The position numbers and the translations under genes were made by a program. Shown one piece after another: positions 34,560 through 46,200 of a stretch of DNA of 64,000 bases (the first letter of the stretch is position 1; each line of letters opens with the position of its first letter). The DNA lies in the NCBI GenBank assembly GCA_010405405.1, contig MU004236.1, positions 1,928,070 to 1,992,069 of the forward strand. Direction: 5' to 3'. The notes beneath the pieces were generated by a model. The model did no database searches, had not been told where the DNA came from, and was given only the letters and a program-made list of their open reading frames with translations. The stretch is from Microthyrium microscopicum (lineage: Eukaryota; Ascomycota; Dothideomycetes; Microthyriales; Microthyriaceae).

Positions 34560-34813
34560 CGTGAAGCTTTGTCGAGAAGTAGATGGGTGATTTATTGAGA
34601 CTTTGAACTGTCAAAGGTAAAGTTGGGTGTAATTGAGAGCAGTTGATACAGTCAAAAGAACGTAGAAGGTTGCCCGTTGACATTGCCGTAGTCGAGACGC
34701 TCGGACCATCTTGAACCTCTCCAACTTCAAATGTTCCATCCGAACCGCCATCAAAACTTCAATCTTCTTCAATCGACTCTACCAACCTCAAATCACCCTG
34801 ACGATTCGCCAAA
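34560..34813. promoter_or_regulatory. Shared bidirectional promoter, COX12 and NDUFA4-like
   Basis: 254 bp between the two ATGs of head-to-head genes that both encode nuclear-coded respiratory subunits, so co-regulation is likely (inference). No clear TATA box. Confidence 0.55.
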
Positions 34814-35383
34814 ATGATCTCCGCTCAACGACCAATTGCTCGCGCAGCTCCCCAGCTGCTGGCTGCCGTCCGCCAGCGCTCTGCTGCTCGCCCGACCCAA
34901 TTCTTGAAGGCACAAACTCGGCTACTTTCTATGCGGCCAACTGGCCGGACTATGCGTGAAAAGGTCCGTTCAAGTCGAACTTGAGATGCTCAATTGAATA
35001 GATATGCTAACGAATGATGCTCAGGAGGACGAAAACCGAGGTACGAACACATATTGAGCTGGAAATATATCTAGACAGCGAACACTAACCATATTAAAGC
35101 ACACACTGTCACACAACGACTAGGTCAATGGAGAAAGATCCCAGTTGAATTGTACCCGATCGGTATGTAAAATTTTACGACATTAGTTGCTATGTGCTAA
35201 CTCTGCCCCAACAGGTGTTGTCCTTGCGTAAGCTCTTCCGCGATTCTGTGTTGACCACCAAACTAACGATATTGAAGCATTGCCATTGCTGCCGCCATAT
35301 ATTCTCTTTTCGCTAAGCTACGCAATGACAAGACCCTTCGTCTATGGCGTAAAGGCAAACCTGCACCTTCCAGCGACCACTAG
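34814..35383 (+). CDS. NDUFA4/B12D-type (MLRQ) respiratory subunit
   Basis: Five exons: 34814-34963, 35025-35040 (16 nt), 35100-35162, 35215-35227 (13 nt), 35278-35383; 115 residues. The Arg/Ala-rich N-terminus (MISAQRPIARAAPQLLAAVR) is a mitochondrial presequence. The mature part, HTVTQRLGQWRKIPVELYPI then GVVLAIAIAAAIYSLFAKLRNDKTLRLWRK, is the MLRQ/B12D family pattern: one transmembrane helix, then TLR. The family was first assigned to complex I and in mammals NDUFA4 is now placed in complex IV. The plain frame ends after exon 1, so the gene is easily missed. Head-to-head with COX12. Confidence 0.85.
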
Positions 35384-35647
35384 AGTAGTTGAGGAGGGGC
35401 TGGTGTACTAGTCTATTGGCTTTGTTGTGGTGGTTTTGAACCGGCGTTCGATGTCGCCCTATTGCATCTGTATTGACAGTCTCTCGGCCGTCTCATACTG
35501 TAGATTTGTTCCAATAAAACCTATCGGTTGCCAACATGCCAAATTTGTATAGCCAAGCGATCAATCTGCTGTGGTGTTTGCGAGTGTAAATGTGTGCCAG
35601 CGATGGCCGATCCATGTGAAAGTCCTGTCCAGTAGCAGCAAAAGCGT

Positions 35648-36154
35648 TCATCTATCTTTCGGTCCGGCAACATCCAGCGCTTCCAGACCCTGCATTGGAT
35701 CCGGTTCAATTTCCGCGCCTTGTACCTCACCACCGCCATCCTTCTCACCCAACGTATCCACTTGAAATCCTTCCTACACGACCATTAGTCTCTCTTAATA
35801 CCCTTCCCATATCCAAGATTTCAAATAACTCACCTGCTCCCATAGTGCAACTTTACTACCCAGTCCCTCGCCCACATTCTTCACCGGTTTTGCTGGCGCG
35901 CACTTGATCACGCGCCCAAACAGCTCACTCTGGTCCATATTATCAATCGCTTCCCGCGCATCATCCGCAACTTCAAACTCAATGTATCCGAAGCCGCGGT
36001 GTGGATCGCGGTTTGACGGTAATTCGGGCTTGGGGAGCGAGATGTCGACGATGTCGCCAAAGGGAATGAAGGCGCTGTGGAGGGTTTGTGTGGTTACGGC
36101 GGGGTCGAGTCCTCCCACATAGACAGTCGATTTTAGACGTGCGGCGTCGGACAT
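35648..36154 (-). CDS. Small RRM RNA-binding protein
   Basis: Two exons, 36154-35834 and 35773-35648, over a 60-nt intron (GTGAGT...CGTGTAG), 148 residues. There is one RRM (about residues 9-87) with RNP2 VYVGGL and RNP1 RGFGYIEF, both with the aromatic residues needed to bind RNA. A short acidic tail (EGFQVDTLGEKDGGGEVQGA) follows. The RRM resembles that of the nuclear cyclophilin PPIE/Cyp33 but no cyclophilin domain is present, as often in fungi; a spliceosome role is inference. It converges on the NDUFA4-like gene, with 264 bp between stop codons. Confidence 0.85.
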
Positions 36155-36418
36155 TATGGAAGGTTAGGATGGGAGTTTGGTCGAATGGTTATGGTGGGGA
36201 TATTTGTGTCGAAGTTTTGGATGGTCGCATTCAACTTTTTGGGATCAGATGTGGTTAGTCAGCAGGAGTAGCGGGATTAGTCAGCCACCACTACAGTCTA
36301 TTTCACTTTTTGCTACTCTCGAAGTTCAAACAACAGTCTACGGGGATGTAATTGGCTTATCATTTGATATGGTACGTTGACTAAAACCACAGCGGTTTAA
36401 TGCAATCTGAGGTTCATT

Positions 36419-37246
36419 TCATGGTACGTCCTTACCATCGGCATAGAATTTGATATCGTTAGCAATTCTGCCGAGAAGTTCCGCCAGATCGTGTTCACTG
36501 CCCATAAACTCAATCTCCATATCCCGATGAATTATGGCAACAGCAACCCAGTTGGCCAAAGTGGTGGCCAGAGCGTGAGGACTAAGATACGCATCCTTTA
36601 GCATCTCGTTCGCTGCACGCTCTCCACAAGCATAGTGTGGTGCTATCGATTCGGGGAGGATATTGACTGGATCTAAGCTGGGCGTTATGAAGTTTACATC
36701 TAAACGCGCCAGAGACATTGCTTCATCGACATTTACTGACTTGGGAGCACCCCATCCGCACCGCAGAATGCGTTCTAATATGCTAGAGAAACGCCAAATG
36801 GAACGTAGGCCCTGGGGTGGAGCCTCTTCGAACCCCGACCGACCTTCTGTCGCAATACCGCTCATGCGAACAGTAACATTTAGCGCCATGCCATGAATGT
36901 TTGGCGCGGGCGGTACGAAAGTCCAGGTCGGCCAAAGCTCATCTTCATTAACGAGAAGTATATCCAGCTCTACTTTGGTATGGGTAATGTGGCGCCGCAC
37001 TTCGAGTGTATCCCTATGGAGTTGTTTGCAGGTCAAGAGTAGGGGAATGGGGTCGGTTGATGGGACAGTAGGTGCCCACAGGACGCCATGACTTTGAAGC
37101 CGCGAGAAATACTCGATATCGTTGAGTTCCACTCGACCTTTGCGATGAGATGCGCCTCCGTCCAGAGCAGCGATGTCGTGGTGGGTGATGGAGTATTTGA
37201 TAATGATGTCACGCAGCTCCTGAGGGAGAGACAGGAGAGGCGACAT
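36419..37246 (-). CDS. F-box-like/2EXR-type fungal protein
   Basis: 275 residues in one exon. The N-terminus (LPQELRDIIIKYSITHHDIA) has the F-box-like pattern of a large family of fungal hypothetical proteins (2EXR type), and LLLTCKQLHRDTLEV continues that pattern. No other domain recognised. The next gene, to the right on the plus strand, also begins with an F-box, so the pair may share the 340-bp spacer as a promoter. Function unknown; substrate adaptor is only a guess. Confidence 0.7.
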   Translation of the reverse strand: MSPLLSLPQELRDIIIKYSITHHDIAALDGGASHRKGRVELNDIEYFSRLQSHGVLWAPTVPSTDPIPLLLTCKQLHRDTLEVRRHITHTKVELDILLVNEDELWPTWTFVPPAPNIHGMALNVTVRMSGIATEGRSGFEEAPPQGLRSIWRFSSILERILRCGWGAPKSVNVDEAMSLARLDVNFITPSLDPVNILPESIAPHYACGERAANEMLKDAYLSPHALATTLANWVAVAIIHRDMEIEFMGSEHDLAELLGRIANDIKFYADGKDVP

Positions 37247-37586
37247 CGGCTGAGTACTCTATGGTTCATTCGTCACAGAATCTTGAGAGTCCGGACTCTG
37301 GATAGATAAGTTGATGTTAAAAAGGTCGGAGGTGGAAAGCGTGCATCCGGGTTTGAGAAGTAGTAATAAGAATTTTATTGATGATGTCAATAAGGGGCTG
37401 CGACGCCATTGTCACTGCCGATATCCTGTAGCCGCCCGATTTTGAAACGTGCAGGATTAGAGTAACTACCTACCTAGTGCGGCGAGGACTAGAGTGACCC
37501 ACCTACAAAGGTAGTACAACTGTTGCTACTATTCATAAAACCCGCCTGCATTTCTCCTGTTCCTGTACTCTCAACTAGCCGTCACG

Positions 37587-39205
37587 ATGAATTCAATTTC
37601 AGTCAGACCAGGAATTTGGCTACTCCCGGTTGAGATCATCGTGCAGATTCTCACAGAAGTATTAAGGCATAGCTTAGGACTCCGTCTGCGACTAGTCTGT
37701 AGTAAGTCTGCTGCCAGCAAGAAAGGAAGACGTTAATGAAGGCTAACTGCGATTCAGAGTTCTTCAGCAGAGAGGTGCTCCGACTTTTGTGTCTGCCCAT
37801 CAACAAAACATTTCTACACCCAAGCCAGCTAAGAAACCTACATTTTCGGCAGATATTTCATCGACACAAATTGATCAGCGGACGCCTCCTTGAACAGATT
37901 TGCCTTGGCAAAGCTCCAAATCCTTTTTTACAAGAGCTCATTGCTGTTATCAATCGAGTTAAATCCAACGAGCGTCCTGGGTTGGACGAAGAAAGCTCTC
38001 TCCGGGTTGCTCGAGTCGTCTGTGACACCGTTTCTATTACGATGTCACGAAGTGCAAACAACTCGATCCTCCAAGCCCTTCCAAGTGCACTAGCGTCCAA
38101 CGATTCTGTTCCGCCAAGCCTGCAAGTCAAAGGGATTCCTCTCGCGTTAGCAGCAGCTTTGGGAATGGAGGATCTTGTGACCACTCTCATGGATGACACA
38201 AGAACAGATTTGACTCACGACCACCCAGTGTTTGGAAATGCTATGCAAGCGGCTGCGTATCAAGGGCAAGACAACGTCGTGAAACTACTTATCGGCAAGG
38301 GATTCAAAGTCAAACCATTGTACGAATGGTATATTGGCGACTATGATGACGAAGACGATCCCTGGGCCTTCCCTCAGGAGTTGTCTCCGCTGGACTTTGC
38401 TGCAAGGGCCGGACATGTCGATACTCTTAAGCAATTACTCTTGCCAGAGAGTTTACCCTTTCAGCTGGATTCGTGGTCTGGTAGATTCTGGGTCCGGCAT
38501 GCGGCGGCAGTGTCTATCTACAATTTCCAGCTCCATAGTCTTGAATTCTTAGTTCCTTATTTGAATTTCACCGACGATCAGGGCGTATGGCAGCCGTATT
38601 CTCAACTGGCTGGAGCATTGGGCATAGCTGCGAGGAACGGCGCAATGGAGATTGCTCGTTTCCTTTTCGATAAATTCGCCAAAACCATTCAACATGACAC
38701 TTTTAACTGCCTCGTGAGAAGATGTAGCTTCTGTCGCACCATCTCGAGTTTTATGTGTCAAGCAGCGCTACGTAGCCATGATATCCTGGAATACATCTTA
38801 AGCTGTGGCTACAATCCAGACTTGTTTAGTCGGGATCATCGCGCACGAGCACTGGACTGTGCAGAACAGTTGCGTTCTATCAAGCTCATACATGAGTTTG
38901 GTGGGAATCTTTCTACAAATATAGATCGCCGACTTGCGAGTTGTGCTAGAAGAAACGATATGAAGGCGTTGGAGTATTTTATGTTACATGCATGCGAATT
39001 AGACGCGAATGCTCTCCATCGTCCATTATGTGCGGCTGTGTACGCATCTACTGTCGAAATCGCGCAACGGCTTGTGAACGCTGGTGCAGATCCCCATAGA
39101 CGAGGAGGCTACTATACGGGTTCACCTTTGGAAATAGCGTTGAAGCGCGGCAACATGGAAATGGCTCAAATGTTCCAACAGGAACTTGAAAATAAAGAAC
39201 AATAA
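37587..39205 (+). CDS. F-box and ankyrin-repeat protein
   Basis: Two exons, 37587-37701 and 37758-39205, over a 56-nt intron (GTAAGT, branch CTAAC, acceptor TTCAG), 520 residues. The first exon supplies the F-box (LLPVEIIVQILTEVL...LRLVC), completed by KEFFSREVLR after splicing. Degenerate ankyrin repeats follow (for example GNAMQAAAYQGQDNVVKLLI, SPLDFAARAGHVDTLKQLLL, and GSPLEIALKRGNMEMAQMF at the end). A likely SCF ubiquitin-ligase adaptor or a member of the large fungal F-box/ANK family; the target is unknown. Starting at an internal codon would lose the F-box. Confidence 0.85.
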
Positions 39206-39254
39206 GATTGCGACTCTAAACAGCACAACAAAGGAACAAAAAACTCTGCCAACC

Positions 39255-39647
39255 TCACCCCCAATTGACCATATTCTTATACTCCTTTTCTGGCACAGCT
39301 ACATTTTCATAATCAGCACGACGCTTCAACTTTGGATCCCCACGAGTCCTGGACGTTTTGACGTCAAAGCAGTCATGGTCATCATCCGTCATGCAGAGAG
39401 GCCAAACTCGTTTTGCCGACATGTCGCAGTACTTGTTCTCGCTGAGCGATATAAAATCCGGACCCACTGAGCTATCACAACCACAGAGATCGTGAGCGCT
39501 ATGGCTGTCGCTTTCGCTCTTTATTAGAGTCCTGTTGATGAAGTTGGCTCGTCTTTGACTGAACTCTTTTGGCGACGGTCGCAATTTGACCTCACGCTTT
39601 TTGAGCTTGTGTAGCAGCTCAGGATCATTGTTCACACCGGGGACCAA
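39255..39647 (-). pseudogene. 5'-incomplete conserved fungal gene
   Basis: The C-terminal part (GPDFISLSENKYCDMSAKRV, WPLC, CFDVKTSRTRG, ending YKNMVNWG) has the pattern of a family of small fungal proteins of unknown function. No ATG lies in frame at the 5' end: the frame opens just after a TAA with a TTG codon at 39645-39647. A CTAAG acceptor just upstream could join it to a missing 5' exon, but I found no credible first exon in the next 180 nt. It is either a spliced gene whose first exon I cannot place, or a 5'-truncated remnant. Confidence 0.45.
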
Positions 39648-40455
39648 GACTTAGGAAGATCCTGAAAATGGGGCCCCGAGCCTGAGCAGCCCATGAGTGA
39701 GCGAACAGACCTTGAGCAGATCTTGAGCAGCCTGAGGCCAGTTTGATCAGTCGTTGACTAGAACTTGAACAGACGGAGCGGCCAGAGCAGCACAGGATCT
39801 GAGCCGAAGCAGTATCGACGCAAGTATAGAAAGAAGTGATTAGGATAATGAATGGGAGTTTGAAAGTTTATGTAGCAAATCTCCATGGGGAGGGTATGTA
39901 CTGGGCCAAAGCATACCTACATACACAGGTAGCAGCGAGGGCCTCTAATCGCCTAATCCGAAAGAGGCAGCGCAATAGGACAGAGTTTACTACACTGAAA
40001 TCCGATATGCATGAGAAACTCATCTCTAGACAGTCCAGAGGGTGAAATACTCGCCTTTGTTACATACTTGAACAAAAAGAAGATTTTGAATTGTGGTTAA
40101 TGTGTAAGGTATGGAATATTTATGGTCGTTGAGTTTCAATGTTCCGGCAATCTGATTGAAGTTTGTGAAGTCAATCGTGAAGTATTGGAAATTTGGTGCC
40201 TGGTTGCCCTAGCCTGAAGCTGTTGCCTCAGGTTCGCCTTCTAAACCCTTAGGCAGCAAATGCCACAGTTGCTGAACGAATATGGAAGTGACGGCATGCT
40301 GTGAGTCTCAAGCGATCTGTCACGACACTACAGCTCTTGCGAAGCTCATTTTAGACTCGTCTCAATCCATCCCATCTCTCTTTATGCTCTTGCGTGGTTA
40401 TTTGACATTGATGTATCGTAATTCCACCTAGGTGCCCCATCGCAAGCTCATCAAC
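39648..40455. promoter_or_regulatory. Promoter region of SEC31
   Basis: No gene seen. A stretch at 39680-39800 is rich in imperfect TGAGCAG units (for example CCTGAGCAGCCCATGAG, CTTGAGCAGATC, CTTGAGCAGCCTGAGG). Confidence 0.4.
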
Positions 40456-43400
40456 ATGGTTCGACTTCGCGAAATTCCTAGGACAGCGGCCTTTGCTTGG
40501 TCAACTGGTGCTGCCTCTCCTCAACTGGTCACTGGAACCAAAGCTGGAGCTGTCGATGCTGAATTCTCCAATGAGACTGCGCTTGAGCTCTGGAACCTTG
40601 ACTTTGAAAACCCAAGCGCTGGTGTTGAGTCCAAGCCAGCTGCCTCCTTACCCGTCGACTCGAGGTATTATCATTCTGAGTTATATCTGGCTTAAGGGCA
40701 AGGTTCTAATGCATTGATAGATTTCACGCGATTGCCTGGAGCACACCTACTGATACCTACAAATCTGGAATCATTGCTGGTGCTTTAGAATCTGGCTCAT
40801 TGGATCTCTGGGACACCTCCAAGCTTGCATCTAATGGCAGGTCAGTACTACCCATCTGCAATTCTTGTACTCTACTAATCGAAGCAGTAATGCCACAATT
40901 GCCAGATCTACCAAGCACAGCGGTGCAATTAAAACCCTTCAATTCAACCCACATCGAGATGACCTTCTTGCGAGCGCCGGCGTCAAAGGTGAACTATACA
41001 TTACCAACTTGACCAATCCTAGTGATCCGTTCAGACTAGGTACAGGCGCAGCTCGAGCTGATGACTTTGATGCATTGGACTGGAATAAAAAGGTGGCGCA
41101 TATTCTGGTAACGGGAAGCAATGGAGGCTTTGCAACAGTCTGGGACGTTCGGAACAAAAAGGAGTCATTAAACTTGAACAACTCCGGCCGTAAACCAGTT
41201 AGTTCGATAGCATGGGATCCTACAACCCCTACGAAGTTGGCCACTGCAACATCATCTGATCAGGAACCGGCGGTGTTCGTATGGGATCTACGAAACTCCA
41301 ATGCCCCTGAGAAGACGTTGAGATTGCACGATCAAGGCGTCCTATCTTTATCATGGAGTCAGTGGGATCCGCGATTACTACTTTCTTGCGGCAAGGACAA
41401 CCGCACTGTCTGTTGGAACACGCACACTGGAGAGGCATTTGGAGAATTCCCCATTGTCACAAACTGGACATTCCAGACCAGCTGGAATCCACGTCATCCC
41501 GGCCTTCTCGCTACAGCATCTTTTGATGGCAAGATCTCGATACAGACAATTCAAAACACCAATCCGGATAGCTCAGATTCGGCCGCTGATCAAGCTCTTG
41601 ATGGCGCTGATTTCTTCGCCAGTGCCGGCACTAGACCTCAAGGTGTTTCATTTTCTCTACCAATCGCTCCAACTTGGTTGCAACGCCCAGTCAGCGCCAC
41701 GTTTGGATTTGGCGGCAAATTGGTCAAGGTTGGACCAGTCGACGCTACCTCGAAAACATCAAAAATCAGTATTTCTACCTTCGTGTCCGATCCATCGATT
41801 GGCGAATCGTCTCAAAAGTTTGAAGAGACTATTAAGGGAGGCGATCTGAAAGGGTTTTGCGAAGGAAAGATCTCGGATGCCAAATCGGACGACGAAAAAG
41901 CAGACTGGACGGTTATTGAAACACTTATATCCGGTTCTCGCCTCAAATTAAAGGAGTACATCGGATTCGCGGAGGAAACGCAGCAAAATGGCGATATCGT
42001 CGCTGAGAAACCCAAAGCTGCAAGTGGAGATGACGCTTCCTTCTTCGACAATGCTGAGGGAGATGATAACTTTCTCTCCAATCTGGCTGCATCAAAAGGA
42101 GCGAAAACCAATAATCCATTCAATGTCTATACTGGGTCCGAGTCCGACTCTGACAAGAGCATAACACGGGCCTTGATACTGGGAAACTTTGAAGACGCAC
42201 TCGATGTCTGTCTGAAGGAAAAGCGTATGTCGGATGCTTTTATGATTGCCATTTGTGGGGGTGATAAATGCATCGAGAAGGCCAAGGCTGCATACTTTAA
42301 ACAAGTATCTGATGGTCCCAACTATCTACGCCTTCTTGCTTCATTTTCGGGCAAGAATCTTTGGGATGTTGTCTATAACGCCGATCTCAAGGAATGGAAG
42401 GATGTGATGGCAGCTATTTGCACATATGCCAATGAAAAAGACTTCCCCGATTTGTGTGAAGCGCTGGGAGATCGGCTGCAAGACCAAACCACAGCCGAGC
42501 ATAAAGATGCTTCTTTCTGTTACCTTGCTGGGTCCAAACTTGAAAAGGTCGTCACCATATGGCTTCAAGAACTAAGAGATAAGGAAAAGTCGTCGATCAA
42601 GGAGGGTGGGGAAGAATCGAGCTTCTTCTCCATTCATGCCAACAGCTTGCAAGAATTTATCGAAAAGGTCACGATCTTCCGTCAAGTCACGGATTTCCGC
42701 GATGGGGAGGCTTCAAAGACAGAAGATTGGAAGCTGGCACCCTTATACGCCAAATACGCTGAATATGCCGACATTCTAGCTTCTCAAGGACATCTATCTA
42801 GCGCCGAACGATATCTTGATCTTTTGCCGCCTCGATATCCTGCTGCAGAGGTCTCAAGAAACCGCGTAAAAAATGCTACTCGCAAAGCTGCTGCTACAAA
42901 CCAACGCGGTGGTGCAACCACTACTACAGCCCAGCGAGGACAGCGCGTCGTCCAAACCTTCCAACCTGCAGCTCCTGCAAACAACGCATATGCTCCGACA
43001 GGTCCTTCAATACCACAACCATCAGCCTTTCAACAACCCGCAACATTCCAGCCAGCTGCCGCTCCAACAAGAAATGTGTACGCGCCAGCTGGTATGCAGC
43101 AGCCTCAACAGGGCTACCAGCAACCAGGCGGGTATCAACAGCCATATGGCTCCGCGCCCTATGGTGGTTTTGGAGCACCACCTCAGCAACCGCCTCCTAC
43201 TTCTGCTTCCCCATCTGTCCCGCCTGCCTTTCGAGCATCTGACCTCCAACAGTGGAATGATACTCCTGACTTTGGACCGAAGGCCATTCCGCGCAGAAGC
43301 ACACCAAGTGTCCAACCTCCAACTCCATCTCCATATGCTCCTCAACAAGTGGTCTCACCAGGTCAGGCAAATGCCTATGGTGCTCCTCCACCAAAGTCAG

Positions 43401-44485
43401 CAACCCCTCTCCCTCCTCCACCTAAAGCTGGAGCTCCCCGTATAACATCTCCGCCCAACGTTCCTCTCGCTAGTCACGAGCCAAGACCAACATCAGCAGC
43501 AGCAAACTCTTATGCACCTCCAGCTGGAATTCCTGCAGCAGTGCAATCACACATCACTACTCCACGAGGAGCTTCTCCTTACAACGCACCGCCTGCTGGT
43601 GGACCTCCCAGCAATCGTTACGCGCCCGCCCCAGGGTCACAGCCATCGGCGCCGACTGGGTATGCTGGAGGACCTCCTCCACCAAGACAGCCAGCCGCGT
43701 CGCCGTATGCTCCACCGCGAACCAGTTCGTATGGCGCCGCCCCTCCGGCACCTCAAGCTTATGGCGCTGCTCCTCCACCACCAGCTGGCTCATATGGAGC
43801 CCCACCACCAGGAGCTGCTTCATATGGTGGTCCACCCCCTCCAGTAGCCTCTCAAAACGTGCCACCACCTGCTCCTCCACCAAAGGGACCTGCGCCACCT
43901 CCACGAGTCAATCCGCCGCCTCAAGGACCTCCTGCATCACGAGCGATCAATACACTACCATCGCCACAACCTTCGGATTCGCGCCCAGGGTCACAGAATG
44001 GGAGCAAGCAACTTCCGTCCACACCACAGTATCGTCAGTAGTATATGCCCCCATTTAATGCATACCCACTAACTCGCCACAGCGTCTGGTGATCGTAGTC
44101 ATATTCCGCAACATTCACAGCCAATTTTTGAGATCTTGAATGGCGAGATGCAACGCATCAAGGCCAAAGCACCGGCCGCCTACCAACAGCAGGTCATTGA
44201 CACGGAAAAACGCCTGGGCATCCTCTTTGACCATCTGAACAATGAGGATTTGCTAAGACCAGACACAATTGGGCAGATGCAGCAGTTGGCGAGCCAATTA
44301 CAAGGCCGACAACACGCTCAGGCTACACAGTTGCTAACGGAAGTAATGACCACAAAAACGGATGAAGGCAGCAACTGGATGGTAAGCTCCCTAGACTTCT
44401 CCTAGGTGTTAATATGGAAACTAATATCATGCTACAGGTTGGTGTCAAACGACTGATCATTATGAGTAAGGCAACTCCACTGTAG
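40456..44485 (+). CDS. sec31: COPII outer-coat protein Sec31
   Basis: Five exons: 40456-40664, 40721-40840, 40888-44033, 44083-44381, 44438-44485; 1273 residues, the usual Sec31 length. N-terminal WD40 propeller (about 1-330: [28 protein letters not shown]), then the alpha-solenoid ([20 protein letters not shown]), a long Pro/Gln/Tyr-rich linker (about 780-1110) that binds Sec23, and a C-terminal helical domain ending [17 protein letters not shown]. With Sec13 it forms the cage of ER-to-Golgi vesicles and stimulates Sar1 GTPase through Sec23. Introns 2 and 3 use the less usual donor GTCAGT. A GTG codon in frame upstream (40432) is not needed as a start. Confidence 0.95.
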
Positions 44486-45054
44486 GACCAAGTTACCAAC
44501 AGGCCGACAAAGTAAATCTTAGATGAAGGTAGTAAGTAGCTGCAGCACAGATCATGAATTAAAAGCGCATTGTATTTTGATGAATCATACAATTCTACAT
44601 TTTGGTCAATCGAATGGGCAGTTTACATGCAGAGGTAGTCGAATGCAGCACACCCCTGTCGCACGCTAACCTCACGTCGTATATCGAGCTCTACCAAGCT
44701 CCAGAGCAGATCTTAGCTGTTATCGCCGACATAGTTACGCCGATGTATTCGGACTTTGAATGGTAGAGATTCCCGCTGATGGGTCCATCATATTTGAAAA
44801 CCGGCATGTCACCCCAAGATCGGACAGTCGGTTGATCCTAACATCCGGAATCCTCAAATCAGGCACACTATCTCCCCTTAACACCGTTCTTCTCTCGGAG
44901 AAGCTTCATTGAACGATCCACTGTTTACATTTTATGGCGCTTCAGCTAAATATAAATATGGACCAGCCCTCCGATTTAGAAACAGACTCAAAAACAACTA
45001 ACTGCTCAATTCATCCTGATCCCATCACACCATTCCACAATCCCTAACCCAACA
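44486..45054. promoter_or_regulatory. SEC31 3' flank and promoter of the NmrA-like gene
   Basis: A good TATA box (TATAAATA, 44951-44958) lies about 100 bp upstream of the ATG at 45055. No gene seen. Confidence 0.6.
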
Positions 45055-46076
45055 ATGTCTCCCGCTCCAGCCCTCCAGAAAGTCGCCATCGTCGGCGTAA
45101 GTAACATCCAGCTTCACTAAAGACATCAATCTCTAACATCTTGTAGGCCGGTGGCCGTGTAGGCGGCGAGTTCGCCAAAGCCCTCCTCAAAACAGGAAAC
45201 CACACCGTCACAGCCATCACCCGCGCCGGCTCCAAATCTAGCCTGCCAGACGGCATCCAGACCATCGAGGTCAACTACGATGACGAAGAGTCCATCGTCG
45301 CCGCCTGCAAAGGCCAGCAATTCCTCGCCATCACCCTGGGCGTCACTGCACCACCCGATCTCCATGGCAAAATCGTCAAGGCTGCTGTGAGCGCTGGTGT
45401 CAAATACATCATGCCCAACGTTTACGGATATGACCCCGAAAACATCAATCTCACGTCTGGAAATAGCTATTCCGCCATGTCTGCGGGACGCTTGAAGGAG
45501 GTCACCAGTGCCGGCGGTACCTACATTGCACTTACATGCGGTTTCTGGTATGAGTGGAGTTTGGGTCTGGGCATGTACGGCATTGACATTGCAAACAAGA
45601 CCGTCGTTCTTATGGACGATGGCAAGACGAAGATCTGCACAAGCACTTTCCCACAGTGTGGTCGTGCCTTTGCGGCGCTGCTGAGTCTGCCTGAGTCTGG
45701 CGCGTCGCCGTGTCTGGCTGACTGGAAGAATAAGCCGGTGTATATGAACAGCTTCCTAGTCAGTCAGCGGGACATGTTGGATAGTGTGAATCGTGCGAAT
45801 GGTACGAAGGATGAGGATTGGACTATCACGCATGAGGGCAGTGAGCAGCGTCACAAGGATGCGATGGAGAAGATGAAGACTGGGGATCGCAGGGCATTTG
45901 CAACGGCAATGTATTCGCGAATGTTTTTCCAGAATGGCGATGGAGACTACACGAGTAGGGGTTTGGCGAATGAGGTGTTGGGATTGCCAAAAGAGAATTT
46001 GGATGAGGCCACGAAGGTGGTTGTTAAGATGGTTGATAAAGGGTACTCGTTGGCTACTGTCGGTATGGGCTCTTAG
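45055..46076 (+). CDS. NmrA-like/atypical SDR NAD(P)-binding protein
   Basis: Two exons, 45055-45096 and 45147-46076, over a 50-nt intron, 323 residues. The intron splits the Rossmann motif: VAIVG in exon 1 and AGGRVGGEFAKALLK in exon 2 give GxxGxxG. The Arg of AITRAG at the end of the second strand suggests NADP(H) preference. The family (NmrA, isoflavone-reductase type) includes redox sensors, where Area-type regulation is one case, and reductases of secondary metabolism. No neighbouring biosynthetic genes are visible, so the role stays open. Confidence 0.85.
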
Positions 46077-46200
46077 ATATGTATAGAGACAGATCACTTA
46101 AAGTGAGCTAGCTATATCCCGCAGGAGTAATTACAACATGTTGCAAGAAATTGAGGACTTGCTGGGCACAACACCCAGAAACTTCTTACTATTGTATTCA

